Source: Saprospirales bacterium (GTDB lineage: Bacteria; Bacteroidota; Bacteroidia; Chitinophagales; Saprospiraceae). Taken from it: 21,052 nt of DNA. Position 1 is the stretch's first letter; the number at the start of each line of letters is the position of its first letter. A program made the position numbers and the translations under genes. The notes beneath the pieces are model-generated. The model was not told the origin of the DNA. It saw only the letters and a program-made list of their open reading frames with translations, and ran no database searches. Shown piece after piece: positions 1-7,441 of this stretch. The stretch spans positions 1,740-22,791 of the forward strand of contig DLXL01000496.1 of assembly GCA_003448025.1 (NCBI GenBank), in the 5' to 3' direction.

Positions 1-2
1 GC

Positions 3-305
3 TTGCGAAAAGCAGATCTGGAAATCAATACCGCATACAAAACGGTGTTTAGATCCGGAAAAGTAATTGATCTGACCGCCAAAGAGTATACGTTGCTGGA
101 ATATTTAATGCGTCTTGATGGCAGAATTGCTTCCCGGCATGAAATTGTAGAAGCTGTTTGGGATGTGAATTTTGATACCGGAACGAATGTCGTGGAGGTA
201 TATATCAATTTTCTGCGGAAGAAAATTGATCGGCAGTTTGAGCCTAAACTGATCCACACTAAACAGGGTCTTGGTTATTTCCTTAACGTGCTTCCCCCGG
301 CATGA
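3..305 (+). CDS. OmpR/PhoB-family response regulator, C-terminal DNA-binding part (5' truncated by window edge)
   Basis: The frame is open from the window edge and ends in TGA. The 100 residues are a complete trans_reg_c winged-helix domain: a beta-strand part, then DLTAKEYTLLEYLM, then the helix NVVEVYINFLRKKID (recognition helix), then the wing HTKQGLGYF. The receiver domain with its phospho-acceptor Asp must lie left of the window, so the apparent first codon at 3 (TTG) is not a real start. The stop overlaps the start of the following histidine kinase (ATGA at 302-305), the usual layout of a translationally coupled two-component pair. Family members bind head-to-tail direct repeats spaced about one helical turn. 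Such repeats are seen at 1679-1707, just behind the kinase gene, which makes the downstream repeat protein a likely target (inference). Confidence 0.93.
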   Translation: MRKADLEINTAYKTVFRSGKVIDLTAKEYTLLEYLMRLDGRIASRHEIVEAVWDVNFDTGTNVVEVYINFLRKKIDRQFEPKLIHTKQGLGYFLNVLPPA

Positions 306-1672
306 ATATCCGCCGCAAGCTCGCCCTGCAGTTTTCCGCTATTGTAGCCACCATTTTGTCGGTGTTCTGTATAGGTATTTATTCCCTGTCTGAAAACTAC
401 CGCCAGGAAGAGTTCTTTTCCCGTTTAGAGAGTCGGGCTATCACTACAGCCCGCCTTTTTGTGACGGTAGAAGAGGTTGACAAGAAATTACTGCAGATTA
501 TTGATCGCAACTCCATTCACTCCTTATTCAGAGAAAAAGTGCTGGTATTTGATCAGACTGATAGTTTGGTTTATTCCAGTGTGGATGAAAATCAGGTACA
601 GGTATCTCCCCATTTGATAGGGGAAATTAGGCAACGAAATAAGATAGCCTATGAAGAAAATGACCTGGAGTATGTTGGTCTTACTTATGCCGGCTATCAG
701 GGTGATTTCGTGGTGATTTCGTCTGCGTATGATCGCTACGGACGCAGCAAGTTGAAAAATTTAAGGGATATTCTTATCGCGGGATTTTTAGTAGGTATTT
801 TATTGATTGTGGCCTCAGGATACATTTTTGCAGGACAGGCATTGCAGCCTTTAGCCCGTATTAATGAAGAAATAGCAGACATTGGAGAAGGGAATTTGAG
901 CCGTCGCGTAAACGAGGGGAATGGCAAAGATGAAATTGCCCAGTTGGGTATGAATTTCAACCACATGCTGCACCGACTGGAGAAGGCGTTTGCCATGCAG
1001 CAGCAATTTGTCAGCAGTGCCTCTCACGAGCTTCGTAATCCTTTGGCGGCTATCACCAGTCAGTTGCAGATGATGTTGGAGAAGCGGCGAACTATAGAGG
1101 AATATGAACATTCTCTGCGGTCTTTACTGGAAGATACGCAGACGCTTGTTTCGCTTACCAATGGACTATTACTTTTGGCGCAATCTGATATAGATAAGCA
1201 ACGTTTGTTGTTTACCAAGGTGCGTATTGATGAATTGTTATTTGCGGCACAAAATGAATTATTGAAAGCCCAGCCGAGTTTTCATTTTATGTTTGAGTAC
1301 GATACCTTGCCTGATGATGACGCTTTGTTGTTGATTGATGGCAATGAACATTTATTAAAAACGGCGTTTCTCAATTTAATGGATAATGCCTGTAAATTTT
1401 CAGTCAACCAAACCGTAAGTATCCGGATTAGAGTAGAGCCTAAAGCGATTGATATTTCTTTTACGGATCAAGGGGAGGGTATTCCGGAAGAGGATCAGGT
1501 TTTGATTTTTACGCCGTTTTTCAGGGGCAGACACACAGCCTCTAACGTACCTGGGCATGGCATCGGCTTAGCCTTATGCCAACGTATTGTATCCTTTCAC
1601 GGAGGAACAATCCACTTAGATTCGGCTCCCGGCCAAGGTAGCTGCTTTACGATCCACTTGTCCCGGGGGTAG
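302..1672 (+). CDS. Membrane sensor histidine kinase (HAMP-HisKA-HATPase_c), partner of the preceding regulator
   Basis: 456 residues, with the start set by the ATGA overlap with the regulator. Two membrane segments (about 8-28 and 157-178) flank a periplasmic region of about 125 residues without a domain I recognise. A HAMP linker follows (about 178-232). The HisKA H-box SHELRNPL puts the phosphorylated histidine at His242. The ATPase domain shows the N-box with Asn362, the G1 box DQGEGIP (Asp389) and the G2 box GHGIGLAL (418-425). All residues needed for autophosphorylation are present. Length and layout fit the common OmpR-partner kinases of the CusS/ArlS type, but the ligand cannot be read from the sequence. 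No terminator separates it from the next gene, only 125 bases that include a candidate regulator-binding site. Confidence 0.95.
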   Translation: MNIRRKLALQFSAIVATILSVFCIGIYSLSENYRQEEFFSRLESRAITTARLFVTVEEVDKKLLQIIDRNSIHSLFREKVLVFDQTDSLVYSSVDENQVQVSPHLIGEIRQRNKIAYEENDLEYVGLTYAGYQGDFVVISSAYDRYGRSKLKNLRDILIAGFLVGILLIVASGYIFAGQALQPLARINEEIADIGEGNLSRRVNEGNGKDEIAQLGMNFNHMLHRLEKAFAMQQQFVSSASHELRNPLAAITSQLQMMLEKRRTIEEYEHSLRSLLEDTQTLVSLTNGLLLLAQSDIDKQRLLFTKVRIDELLFAAQNELLKAQPSFHFMFEYDTLPDDDALLLIDGNEHLLKTAFLNLMDNACKFSVNQTVSIRIRVEPKAIDISFTDQGEGIPEEDQVLIFTPFFRGRHTASNVPGHGIGLALCQRIVSFHGGTIHLDSAPGQGSCFTIHLSRG

Positions 1673-1678
1673 CAAAAG

Positions 1679-1707
1679 ATTTAATTTTCTTTTAATTCCG
1701 TTTTAAT
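1679..1707 (+). promoter_or_regulatory. Triple 7-bp direct repeat, 11-bp period: PhoB/OmpR-type binding site
   Basis: Three units, ATTTAAT (1679-1685), TTTTAAT (1690-1696) and TTTTAAT (1701-1707), are separated by 4-bp spacers (TTTC, TCCG). The TTAAT core recurs at 1681, 1692 and 1703, exactly 11 bp apart. This is the geometry of Pho boxes bound by PhoB/PhoP-type winged-helix regulators. The array begins 7 bases after the kinase stop and ends 91 bases before the start of the large repeat protein. It lies where the -33 element would be for the -7-like sequence at 1729, which is the position of a class II activator. That the neighbouring regulator binds here is inference. Confidence 0.55.
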
Positions 1708-1728
1708 CCCTGTGCTTTTATCCGGGAA

Positions 1729-1736
1729 GAGATTTG
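1729..1736 (+). promoter_or_regulatory. Possible -7 element (GAGATTTG) of the repeat-protein promoter
   Basis: GAGATTTG differs from the Bacteroidota -7 consensus TAnnTTTG at one of the six fixed positions. No TTG is present 17-23 bp upstream. Instead the third direct repeat occupies that place, consistent with a weak promoter that needs an activator. A start near 1741 would give a leader of roughly 55 bases before the ATG at 1798. The element is short and imperfect, so the call is tentative. Confidence 0.3.
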
Positions 1737-1797
1737 CAGCGCAAAAAACCGGGAGAAAACCCTTTCATTCACTGTTTTCTCAAAGATTTAATCGCTT

Positions 1798-4700
1798 ATG
1801 CAACAACCATTGCTACCTGCCCATTTTTCCCCAAACCAATTGTCCCTGCTCAGTACTGTAAGGCCAATACTATTGATACTGGCTGCATTAATGCCGGTTT
1901 TTGGACTTAAGGCTCATCCAATGAGTGAAATTGGTAATGAACAGATGCTGGCTGATACTACTATTTTGGCGACGATCTGCTCCAATGAAACCTACATTTT
2001 TGATGGTGACACACTCTCTACTTCCGGAGAATACGCCGCTACTTATGTAGCATCAGATGGTTCTGATTCTACCGTGACCCTTCAATTAACGGTTCTGCCA
2101 ATTTCTGAAACCAATGTAGTCGCAATTATATGCGAGGGCGAAGAGTATCCGTTTAACGGAGCAAATCTGAGCCAGTCGGGGGAATATACCGCCGTGTTGG
2201 AAGCTGCAAATGGCTGTGATTCCATCGTATCCTTGAAATTAACGGTGTTAGAGCCCACCGTTACCATCTTGAATGCCGGAATTTGTGCCGGCAGCTATTA
2301 TTTGTTTCAGGGCGATACCTTAACGGTTGGAGGGGTGTATAGCGCTATCCTCCAGTCGGCTTTGGGCTGCGATTCCATCATTACGCTCCGACTCTCGGTG
2401 GTCGATCTATTTGTCGTTGACCAGTCAGTGTCTATTTGTAATGGAGAAACCTACATTGTTGCCGGCGACTCCTTAAAAACAGCCGGAACTTACATCGATT
2501 CTTTGACAGCCCTTGGCGGATGCGATTCCCTGATTGTATTGCAACTCAATGTTTTGCCAAATTCGGGTTCCACATTTACCGTAATCCGTTGCGAAGGTGT
2601 TCCCTATGTGTTTTTTGGTGATACGCTTACTATAGAAGGGCAATATGAAGAAATACTGCCTGCTGCCAATGGTTGTGATTCTACCATTGTACTGAATCTA
2701 CAATATGTTTCTTCCTTTGAGACTTCAGATGCGCAAACGATTTGTGATGGTGATACGTACGATTTTGGCTCACTTGAACTGCAGACTGCCGGAGAATACG
2801 TGCAAACCTTTAGCGCTCAGGGAGGTTGTGATTCCACCGTAACACTTACACTCACGGTATTGCCACGTACGGAAGGCGCCGATCAGGCCACCATCTGTTT
2901 TGGCGATGCGTTTGAATACCAGGGTGAAGTGCTTGAGGATGAAGGAGATTATACCTTTATTTTGCAGGGCGCTAATGGTTGCGATTCTGTGGTAACCTTT
3001 ACCCTTAATGTCTTGCCGGCTATCGGAACTGCTTTTGAAACAACTATTTGTGACGGCGATACCTATGATTTTGGCGATCAGATGCTGGAAGATGCGGGTG
3101 TTTATGAGGCCATATATACCGGTGAAAATGGCTGTGATAGTATCGTTACCCTGACATTGACCGTACTTCCTACCCAGACAACATCACTCAACGCCAGTAT
3201 TTGCGCCGGAGATACATACAACTATAATGGAGAATTACTGACAGATAGCGGTACCTACCAATTCATCTATTCCGGAGAAAATGGCTGTGATAGTACGGTT
3301 ATATTGGTTTTGACGGTACATCCATTACAGGAAACCAAGCTGGAGGTAAGTATTTGTTCAGGCGAATCATATCTGTTTAATGGTGAACAGCTGCAGGATG
3401 CAGGTTCTTACGAGGCTGTTTTTCAGGACGCAAACGGATGCGATAGCACGGTAACACTTGTGTTGAGTGTATTGCCTGTTCAGCAAACAGAAATCGAAGC
3501 CGTTATCTGTGATAACGAGAGTTATTCCTTTAATGGAACGACGCTTAATACTTCAGGGGTTTATACAGCGGAATTAACAGGCGAGAATGGCTGCGACTCC
3601 ACGGTGGTATTAACGCTAACCGTTTTACCCACTCAGGCAAGTGAAATTACGGCCGTGATTTGTGAGGGAGATGTTTACAGCTATTTTGGTATTGTCTTAA
3701 CTGCTGCAGGTGACTACACCTTTACCTTTGAAAGCGAAAATGGCTGCGATAGTTTAGTGACCGTTCGTCTTGGCGTATTACCGGTATCCACTACCAACCT
3801 CGAAGCAACCATTTGCGATAATGAAGCTTACGATTTTAACGGTACTTTACTTACGGATGAAGGTGTCTACACTTTTGAATTTGATGCCGCTAATGGTTGC
3901 GATTCCATTGTTACCATAAAACTCAATGTGCTGCAGATACCGGTAACGGTAATTGCCAATTCGTTATGTACCGGAGCAACTTTTGTGTATCAGGAAGACA
4001 CCATCAGCGTTTCCGGCTCCTATGACTATGAATTCACAGGAGCAAATGGCTGCGATTCCATTGTTACCTTGGTGTTGGAATTCGTAGACGAATTTGAAAC
4101 CAACCTGGAAGTTGCCATTTGTAAGGGAGAAACTTTCATTTTTGGAACAGATACGCTTGCAGATGCAGGGGCGTATAGCCTGACCCTCACGGCTGGAGGC
4201 GGATGCGATTCCATTGTGAACCTAACGCTTTTCGTACTTCCATTGACGGAAGGTGCCCAATCTGTGCGTATTTGTGCCGGTGAAAGTTTTGTATTTGATG
4301 GAGAGGTGCTGACTGATTCCGGGGTATATACCGCCACGTTAACCGGCGCGAATGGTTGTGATTCCATTGCCGTACTTACCCTCCTGGTGTTGCCGGTGCA
4401 AACCACCATGCTGGATGTGACTACCTGTGCCAACGAGGGATATCCTTTTAATGGTCAAATACTGACAAATTCTGGTACTTACACTACACAACTCACCGGC
4501 TTAAACGGATGCGATTCTACCATTGTGCTGAACCTGACAGTCCTGCCGGATTATACTGAGACTTTCCAGGTTGCCATTTGTGCCAATGATACCTTTACCT
4601 TTGAAGGCGGGGTTTTCACCGAAGAAGGCGTGTATGCCGTTACCTATCAGGGCGCCAATGGCTGTGATTCAACCCTGGTACTGGAACTTACCGTGTTACC

Positions 4701-5649
4701 TGTTGCAGTATCTTCCTTTGACGTATCTGTTTGTGATGGTGAAAGTTTTGAGTACAATGGCGTAGTACTTACGGAATCAGGCGTTTACGAATTTGTTTAT
4801 CCCGGACAAGGCCTCAATGGCTGCGACTCTGTAGAGGTACTTCAACTGGCCATTTTCCCGGCCATTCCTGTCACAGAAATCAGCGTAGCTGTTTGCCAGG
4901 GCCAGTCCTATGTATACAACAACTCTATTTTAACCTTGCCTGGAACCTACACCTTTAATCTGTCGTCTGCTACAGGTTGCGATTCCACGGTAGCCCTAAC
5001 CCTATCGGTTATTTCGGTAACTACCACTGCCATTACTGCCAATATTTGTGCCGGGGATTCTTATCCGTTCAACGGACAATTGCTGACAACACCAGGCGTT
5101 TATACGGCAACTTTGGAAGCTGCCAGTGGATGCGACTCCATTGTTGTCTTGACCTTGACTCAAACTATTGTCAACACAAATGTGACAGCGCAAGGCAATA
5201 CCCTGATTGCACAGGCCACCAATGCAACCTACCAGTGGATTAACTGCGCCAACAACCAACCGATTGCCGGCGCTACCGGCAATGCCTTTACTCCTGCACA
5301 AACAGGCAATTACGCGGTAGCGGTGACTCAAAACGGTTGTACGGCTATTTCCAACTGCACTTTTGTTCAGGTGGTATCAACCTCAGAAGTAATGGCGGAA
5401 AACAATTGGTCTATCCAGCCAAATCCGGCAGCAACCTTTACCAAAGTAGTATTTGATGCGCCGCTTACTACGGAATTTAACTTAGAAATGTATGATCTGA
5501 GCGGTCGGTTGTTGCTTCGTCAAATTCTTGCGCAAGGCGCAGTATCTGCCGATCTTGACCTTAACGATCTGCCCAATGGAACACTTATGGTTCGCTTGTC
5601 GGCAGCACAAGGCTTTGCTGTGAAGCGCTTGGTAAAAGCTGGTCATTAA
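1798..5649 (+). CDS. Large secreted cysteine-repeat protein with T9SS type A sorting domain (probable surface adhesin or matrix protein)
   Basis: 1283 residues. The N terminus has a hydrophobic segment at about 23-36 and a plausible signal-peptidase site after LKA (residue 39). Residues 58-1131 are 21 tandem repeats of about 51 residues, each with the pattern IC-x-G-x-x-Y-x-F-N-G, a turn around SGxY, then NGCDSxVxLxLxVLP. They probably form Ig-like beta sandwiches with one internal disulfide each. A distinct domain follows at about 1131-1200 (YQWINC, then TGNYAVAVTQNGC), resembling the Ig-like domain found before Bacteroidota sorting signals. The last ~80 residues (WSIQPNPA, MYDLSGRLL, LPNGTLMVRL, VKRLVKAG) are a type A sorting domain, so the protein should cross the outer membrane by T9SS and be displayed or released. 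I know no enzymatic motif in it. Adhesion or matrix function is inferred from architecture only. Confidence 0.93.
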   Translation: MQQPLLPAHFSPNQLSLLSTVRPILLILAALMPVFGLKAHPMSEIGNEQMLADTTILATICSNETYIFDGDTLSTSGEYAATYVASDGSDSTVTLQLTVLPISETNVVAIICEGEEYPFNGANLSQSGEYTAVLEAANGCDSIVSLKLTVLEPTVTILNAGICAGSYYLFQGDTLTVGGVYSAILQSALGCDSIITLRLSVVDLFVVDQSVSICNGETYIVAGDSLKTAGTYIDSLTALGGCDSLIVLQLNVLPNSGSTFTVIRCEGVPYVFFGDTLTIEGQYEEILPAANGCDSTIVLNLQYVSSFETSDAQTICDGDTYDFGSLELQTAGEYVQTFSAQGGCDSTVTLTLTVLPRTEGADQATICFGDAFEYQGEVLEDEGDYTFILQGANGCDSVVTFTLNVLPAIGTAFETTICDGDTYDFGDQMLEDAGVYEAIYTGENGCDSIVTLTLTVLPTQTTSLNASICAGDTYNYNGELLTDSGTYQFIYSGENGCDSTVILVLTVHPLQETKLEVSICSGESYLFNGEQLQDAGSYEAVFQDANGCDSTVTLVLSVLPVQQTEIEAVICDNESYSFNGTTLNTSGVYTAELTGENGCDSTVVLTLTVLPTQASEITAVICEGDVYSYFGIVLTAAGDYTFTFESENGCDSLVTVRLGVLPVSTTNLEATICDNEAYDFNGTLLTDEGVYTFEFDAANGCDSIVTIKLNVLQIPVTVIANSLCTGATFVYQEDTISVSGSYDYEFTGANGCDSIVTLVLEFVDEFETNLEVAICKGETFIFGTDTLADAGAYSLTLTAGGGCDSIVNLTLFVLPLTEGAQSVRICAGESFVFDGEVLTDSGVYTATLTGANGCDSIAVLTLLVLPVQTTMLDVTTCANEGYPFNGQILTNSGTYTTQLTGLNGCDSTIVLNLTVLPDYTETFQVAICANDTFTFEGGVFTEEGVYAVTYQGANGCDSTLVLELTVLPVAVSSFDVSVCDGESFEYNGVVLTESGVYEFVYPGQGLNGCDSVEVLQLAIFPAIPVTEISVAVCQGQSYVYNNSILTLPGTYTFNLSSATGCDSTVALTLSVISVTTTAITANICAGDSYPFNGQLLTTPGVYTATLEAASGCDSIVVLTLTQTIVNTNVTAQGNTLIAQATNATYQWINCANNQPIAGATGNAFTPAQTGNYAVAVTQNGCTAISNCTFVQVVSTSEVMAENNWSIQPNPAATFTKVVFDAPLTTEFNLEMYDLSGRLLLRQILAQGAVSADLDLNDLPNGTLMVRLSAAQGFAVKRLVKAGH
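1969..5190 (+). repeat. Array of 21 tandem ~153-bp coding repeats
   Basis: The repeats run in frame through the secreted protein; 3222 bp divided by 21 gives 153 bp. The most conserved stretch encodes NGCDS followed by an alternating hydrophobic strand. Unit 19 carries a short insertion (GQGLNGCDS), and unit 1 has GSDS instead of GCDS (Ser89). At DNA level the copies are well diverged. Only short blocks match between neighbours, for example GAAAATGGCTGTGATAGT in units 8 and 9, so the array looks old rather than freshly amplified. Only the protein-level periodicity was counted exactly. Confidence 0.9.
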
Positions 5650-5650
5650 G

Positions 5651-5687
5651 CGCGGGGTTGCCCAAAAAGCTTTAAAAAGGCAACGCG
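5651..5687 (+). other. Imperfect hairpin just after the repeat-protein stop
   Basis: CGCG plus TTGCC pair with GGCAA plus CGCG, with a GGG bulge in the left arm and an A-rich loop containing AAAGCTTT. There is no T run behind it, so it is not a complete terminator. It may protect the 3' end of the transcript together with the terminator at 5701. Confidence 0.35.
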
Positions 5688-5700
5688 GCATGGAAAATAG

Positions 5701-5743
5701 CATGAGTCATCTCCCAATGATGGGTGGTGGCTCATGTTTTTTT
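5701..5743 (+). terminator. Rho-independent terminator of the repeat-protein gene
   Basis: CATGAGTCA pairs with TGGCTCATG (one T-G wobble), with a nested CCCA/TGGG, directly followed by seven T. On the opposite strand the hairpin is followed by CTATTTT, so it may also weakly stop transcripts of the convergent gene ending at 5750. Confidence 0.85.
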
Positions 5744-5749
5744 ATCTGA

Positions 5750-6493
5750 TCAATTGAAATCCTGCAAGGCTTTCAGGAGTTTTTCCGCCTCATTTTTCCT
5801 GTCTCCCAATCGCATTTTCTCCAATAATGGTATAGCTGAATCAGGCTTGCCGGATTGTAACAGGCCAAGCGCAAGTCGCCATTCGGCTTTGTCGTGCCAA
5901 TACCCTGCACCTACTTGTCCAAAATAAGTAATGGCTTCGTTCCACTGATCCGTTTGCAGGCAGGATTCTCCGGCATAAAAAAGGAGTTCGTCGGGTGCGC
6001 CGGGCTGATCTGCCAGGGGTTTGAGCAGGTTTGCGGCCTCCGCAAATTGTTTGTTTCGGTAAGCAAGATAAGCTTTTTGTTGCATGGCTTGCAGCGTATC
6101 GTTGCTGCCCATGGATACCACTGGTGGTGGATAGGCTTCCCGGATAAAAGTAAGTGCAATTTCCTGAGCAGTAGCGGGTTGTGCAGGAGTTTGCGGTTTG
6201 GATTGCAGGGCGTACCAGGCACCAATCAGAATCAAAACAGCCAGGCCGCCGGCGCCCCAGATCCATTTGCCGGATGCGCCCGGTTTTATGGGTTGCGTTT
6301 CGTGATGTTCAAGGCTACCCAAAAGCGATTTTTTCAATCGTTGCTGATCCAGGGCCATCATGGCCACATAAAGGTCGAGCTCCGTCCTCAAATCCGGCTC
6401 GGCCTGTAGCCGGCGCTCGAACTCAGCCTTTTTGCTGCCGGATAGCAGCCCGGCAGCATAGTCCTGAATTTGTATCTCGTCGTTGTGGTTCAT
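5750..6493 (-). CDS. Single-pass membrane protein, anti-sigma-like N terminus with periplasmic TPR region
   Basis: 247 residues. Residues 1-60 are a short acidic/basic helical region with DYAAGLLSGSKKAEFERRL and EPDLRTELD. This resembles the N terminus of RskA/FecR-type anti-sigma factors (a 'YxxGxLs..E...fE..l..dp.l' pattern) but has no zinc-binding His/Cys set. One membrane segment lies at about 77-96, preceded by KPGASGKW and followed by a Pro/Ala-rich linker. Residues 135-230 form TPR-like helical pairs (AYLAYRNKQFAEAANLLKPL; WRLALGLLQSGKPDSAIPLL). By topology the N terminus is cytoplasmic and the TPRs periplasmic. It starts 69 bases after the sigma-factor stop on the same strand, so the two are probably co-transcribed. 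Anti-sigma function is inferred from position and the N-terminal pattern, not from a signature motif. It could instead be a general TPR scaffold. Confidence 0.8.
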   Translation of the reverse strand: MNHNDEIQIQDYAAGLLSGSKKAEFERRLQAEPDLRTELDLYVAMMALDQQRLKKSLLGSLEHHETQPIKPGASGKWIWGAGGLAVLILIGAWYALQSKPQTPAQPATAQEIALTFIREAYPPPVVSMGSNDTLQAMQQKAYLAYRNKQFAEAANLLKPLADQPGAPDELLFYAGESCLQTDQWNEAITYFGQVGAGYWHDKAEWRLALGLLQSGKPDSAIPLLEKMRLGDRKNEAEKLLKALQDFN

Positions 6494-6562
6494 GTAGCTG
6501 GATTCGCGTGTATGGGATGATGTGGTTTCATAATGCAGAAAAGCGGAAATGCTGGGCAGGGG

Positions 6563-7267
6563 TCAAGGCAAAGGGATGGATATTTGATCAGCCGTCCAGC
6601 CCAATTGTTGAAGCACCTTGTGGACCAGTCGCTGCAATTGTCCTTTACAATCCTGTTTTTTGGCCGTAACGCCACGGGCGTCTTTCAATCCGTATTTTTC
6701 CACGAGTTGACCCACCTTAATGCCATGCAGGATGGTGTCTGTTAACAGTTGCCGGCATCCATCGCCCAAAAGTGCCAGCGCTTTTTGCAAAACCAGTATG
6801 TTTCGCTGTTGTTTGAGGTCGATTCCGGCTGTTTCTTCTTCCTGAACCAGCGTGTCAAAACTTTCGTCATCTGTATAAGGCGGGAGTTGTTCCAGAAATC
6901 TCTCATGTCTTTTCAGGAGACTGCTTTCCCGGCGTTGTTCCATTTTATGGAAATTGATGGCAGTTTTCAGCAGATAAGCCCTCAGGTTTCCTGCGCTTAC
7001 CTCCCCTTGCATGGCTTTAAGCCGCACACGCAGCACGGCATCGGCATACCATTCCCGGGCTTGATCCTGGGGGCATTTTTCCCGGTAAATCAGCCAGCCG
7101 GTCACATACGCGAAGTGTTGTTTAAAAAAAGCGGTCAGCTCAGCTTCGTCTCCGGCTGCAAATCGCTCGAATTCAGGTGCAGTCAAGGCGTTGGATGCGT
7201 TTTGTTTGGCCAAAGGTAGGAAAGGGCAGTTGAGGTAAGGTAGTTTTACCCTGACAGACCCTTGCAT
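6563..7267 (-). CDS. ECF-type RNA polymerase sigma factor (sigma-70 family, divergent)
   Basis: 234 residues in this frame. A region 2-like part begins near residue 30 (FERFAAGDEAELTAFFKQHF) and continues with AFxxxxLRVRLKAM and NLRAYLLKTAINFHKMEQRR, the -10-binding helix style of ECF sigmas. After an acidic linker (DDESFDTLVQEEE), region 4 follows (LALLGDGCRQLLTDTIL then VGQLVEKYGLKDARGVTAKKQDCKGQ), a helix-turn-helix. The ATG at 7267 gives a 28-residue lead (MQGSVRVKLPYLNCPFLP) not typical of the family. A TTG at 7186 would start right at the domain, and a TACCTTTG element lies just upstream of it, so the true start is uncertain. The gene precedes the membrane TPR protein and diverges from the secreted-protein/CHAT pair, which suggests it controls that locus. 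Confidence 0.82.
   Translation of the reverse strand: MQGSVRVKLPYLNCPFLPLAKQNASNALTAPEFERFAAGDEAELTAFFKQHFAYVTGWLIYREKCPQDQAREWYADAVLRVRLKAMQGEVSAGNLRAYLLKTAINFHKMEQRRESSLLKRHERFLEQLPPYTDDESFDTLVQEEETAGIDLKQQRNILVLQKALALLGDGCRQLLTDTILHGIKVGQLVEKYGLKDARGVTAKKQDCKGQLQRLVHKVLQQLGWTADQISIPLP
7211..7218 (-). promoter_or_regulatory. Possible -7 element TACCTTTG for a shorter sigma-factor transcript
   Basis: The minus strand reads TACCTTTG, a full match to TAnnTTTG, 25 bases before the in-frame TTG at 7186. No TTG lies at the -33 distance upstream. It overlaps the 5' part of the longer reading frame, so at most one of the two start models is right. A chance match is possible. Confidence 0.25.
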
Positions 7268-7314
7268 TTTTTTGAAGCTGCATTTTGAACAGGAAAGGTT
7301 ACGAATAATATCTT

Positions 7315-7343
7315 TTTGTAATTCAAAAAGAGGGCTATATTTG
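7315..7343 (+). promoter_or_regulatory. Bacteroidota-type promoter (TTTG-N17-TATATTTG) for the secreted-protein/CHAT operon
   Basis: TTTG (7315-7318) and TATATTTG (7336-7343, a full TAnnTTTG match) are separated by 17 bp, the short end of the spacing known for flavobacterial housekeeping promoters. A start near 7350 would leave a leader of about 90 bases, with a small TCCTG-TTT-CAGGA hairpin, before the ATG at 7442. The match is to the primary-sigma consensus. A separate ECF site in the same intergenic region cannot be excluded. Confidence 0.5.
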
Positions 7344-7441
7344 CCAAATCCTGTTTCAGGAGTTAGGTTTATTTAATCAGATTTATTCCGCCTTTTGGTA
7401 TTTTATCCGAAAAAAGTATAACCATTTCAACACGCATATTT

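Noticed and set aside
4026..4433. Open frame antisense to the cysteine-repeat protein
   Set aside because: The repeats keep the same codon periodicity, so the antisense frame stays open by composition. The product has no recognisable pattern and the sense frame is clearly coding.
5894..6409. Plus-strand open frame of 171 codons opposite the TPR membrane protein
   Set aside because: The minus-strand frame has a clear membrane segment and TPR pattern. The plus-strand product has no family resemblance.
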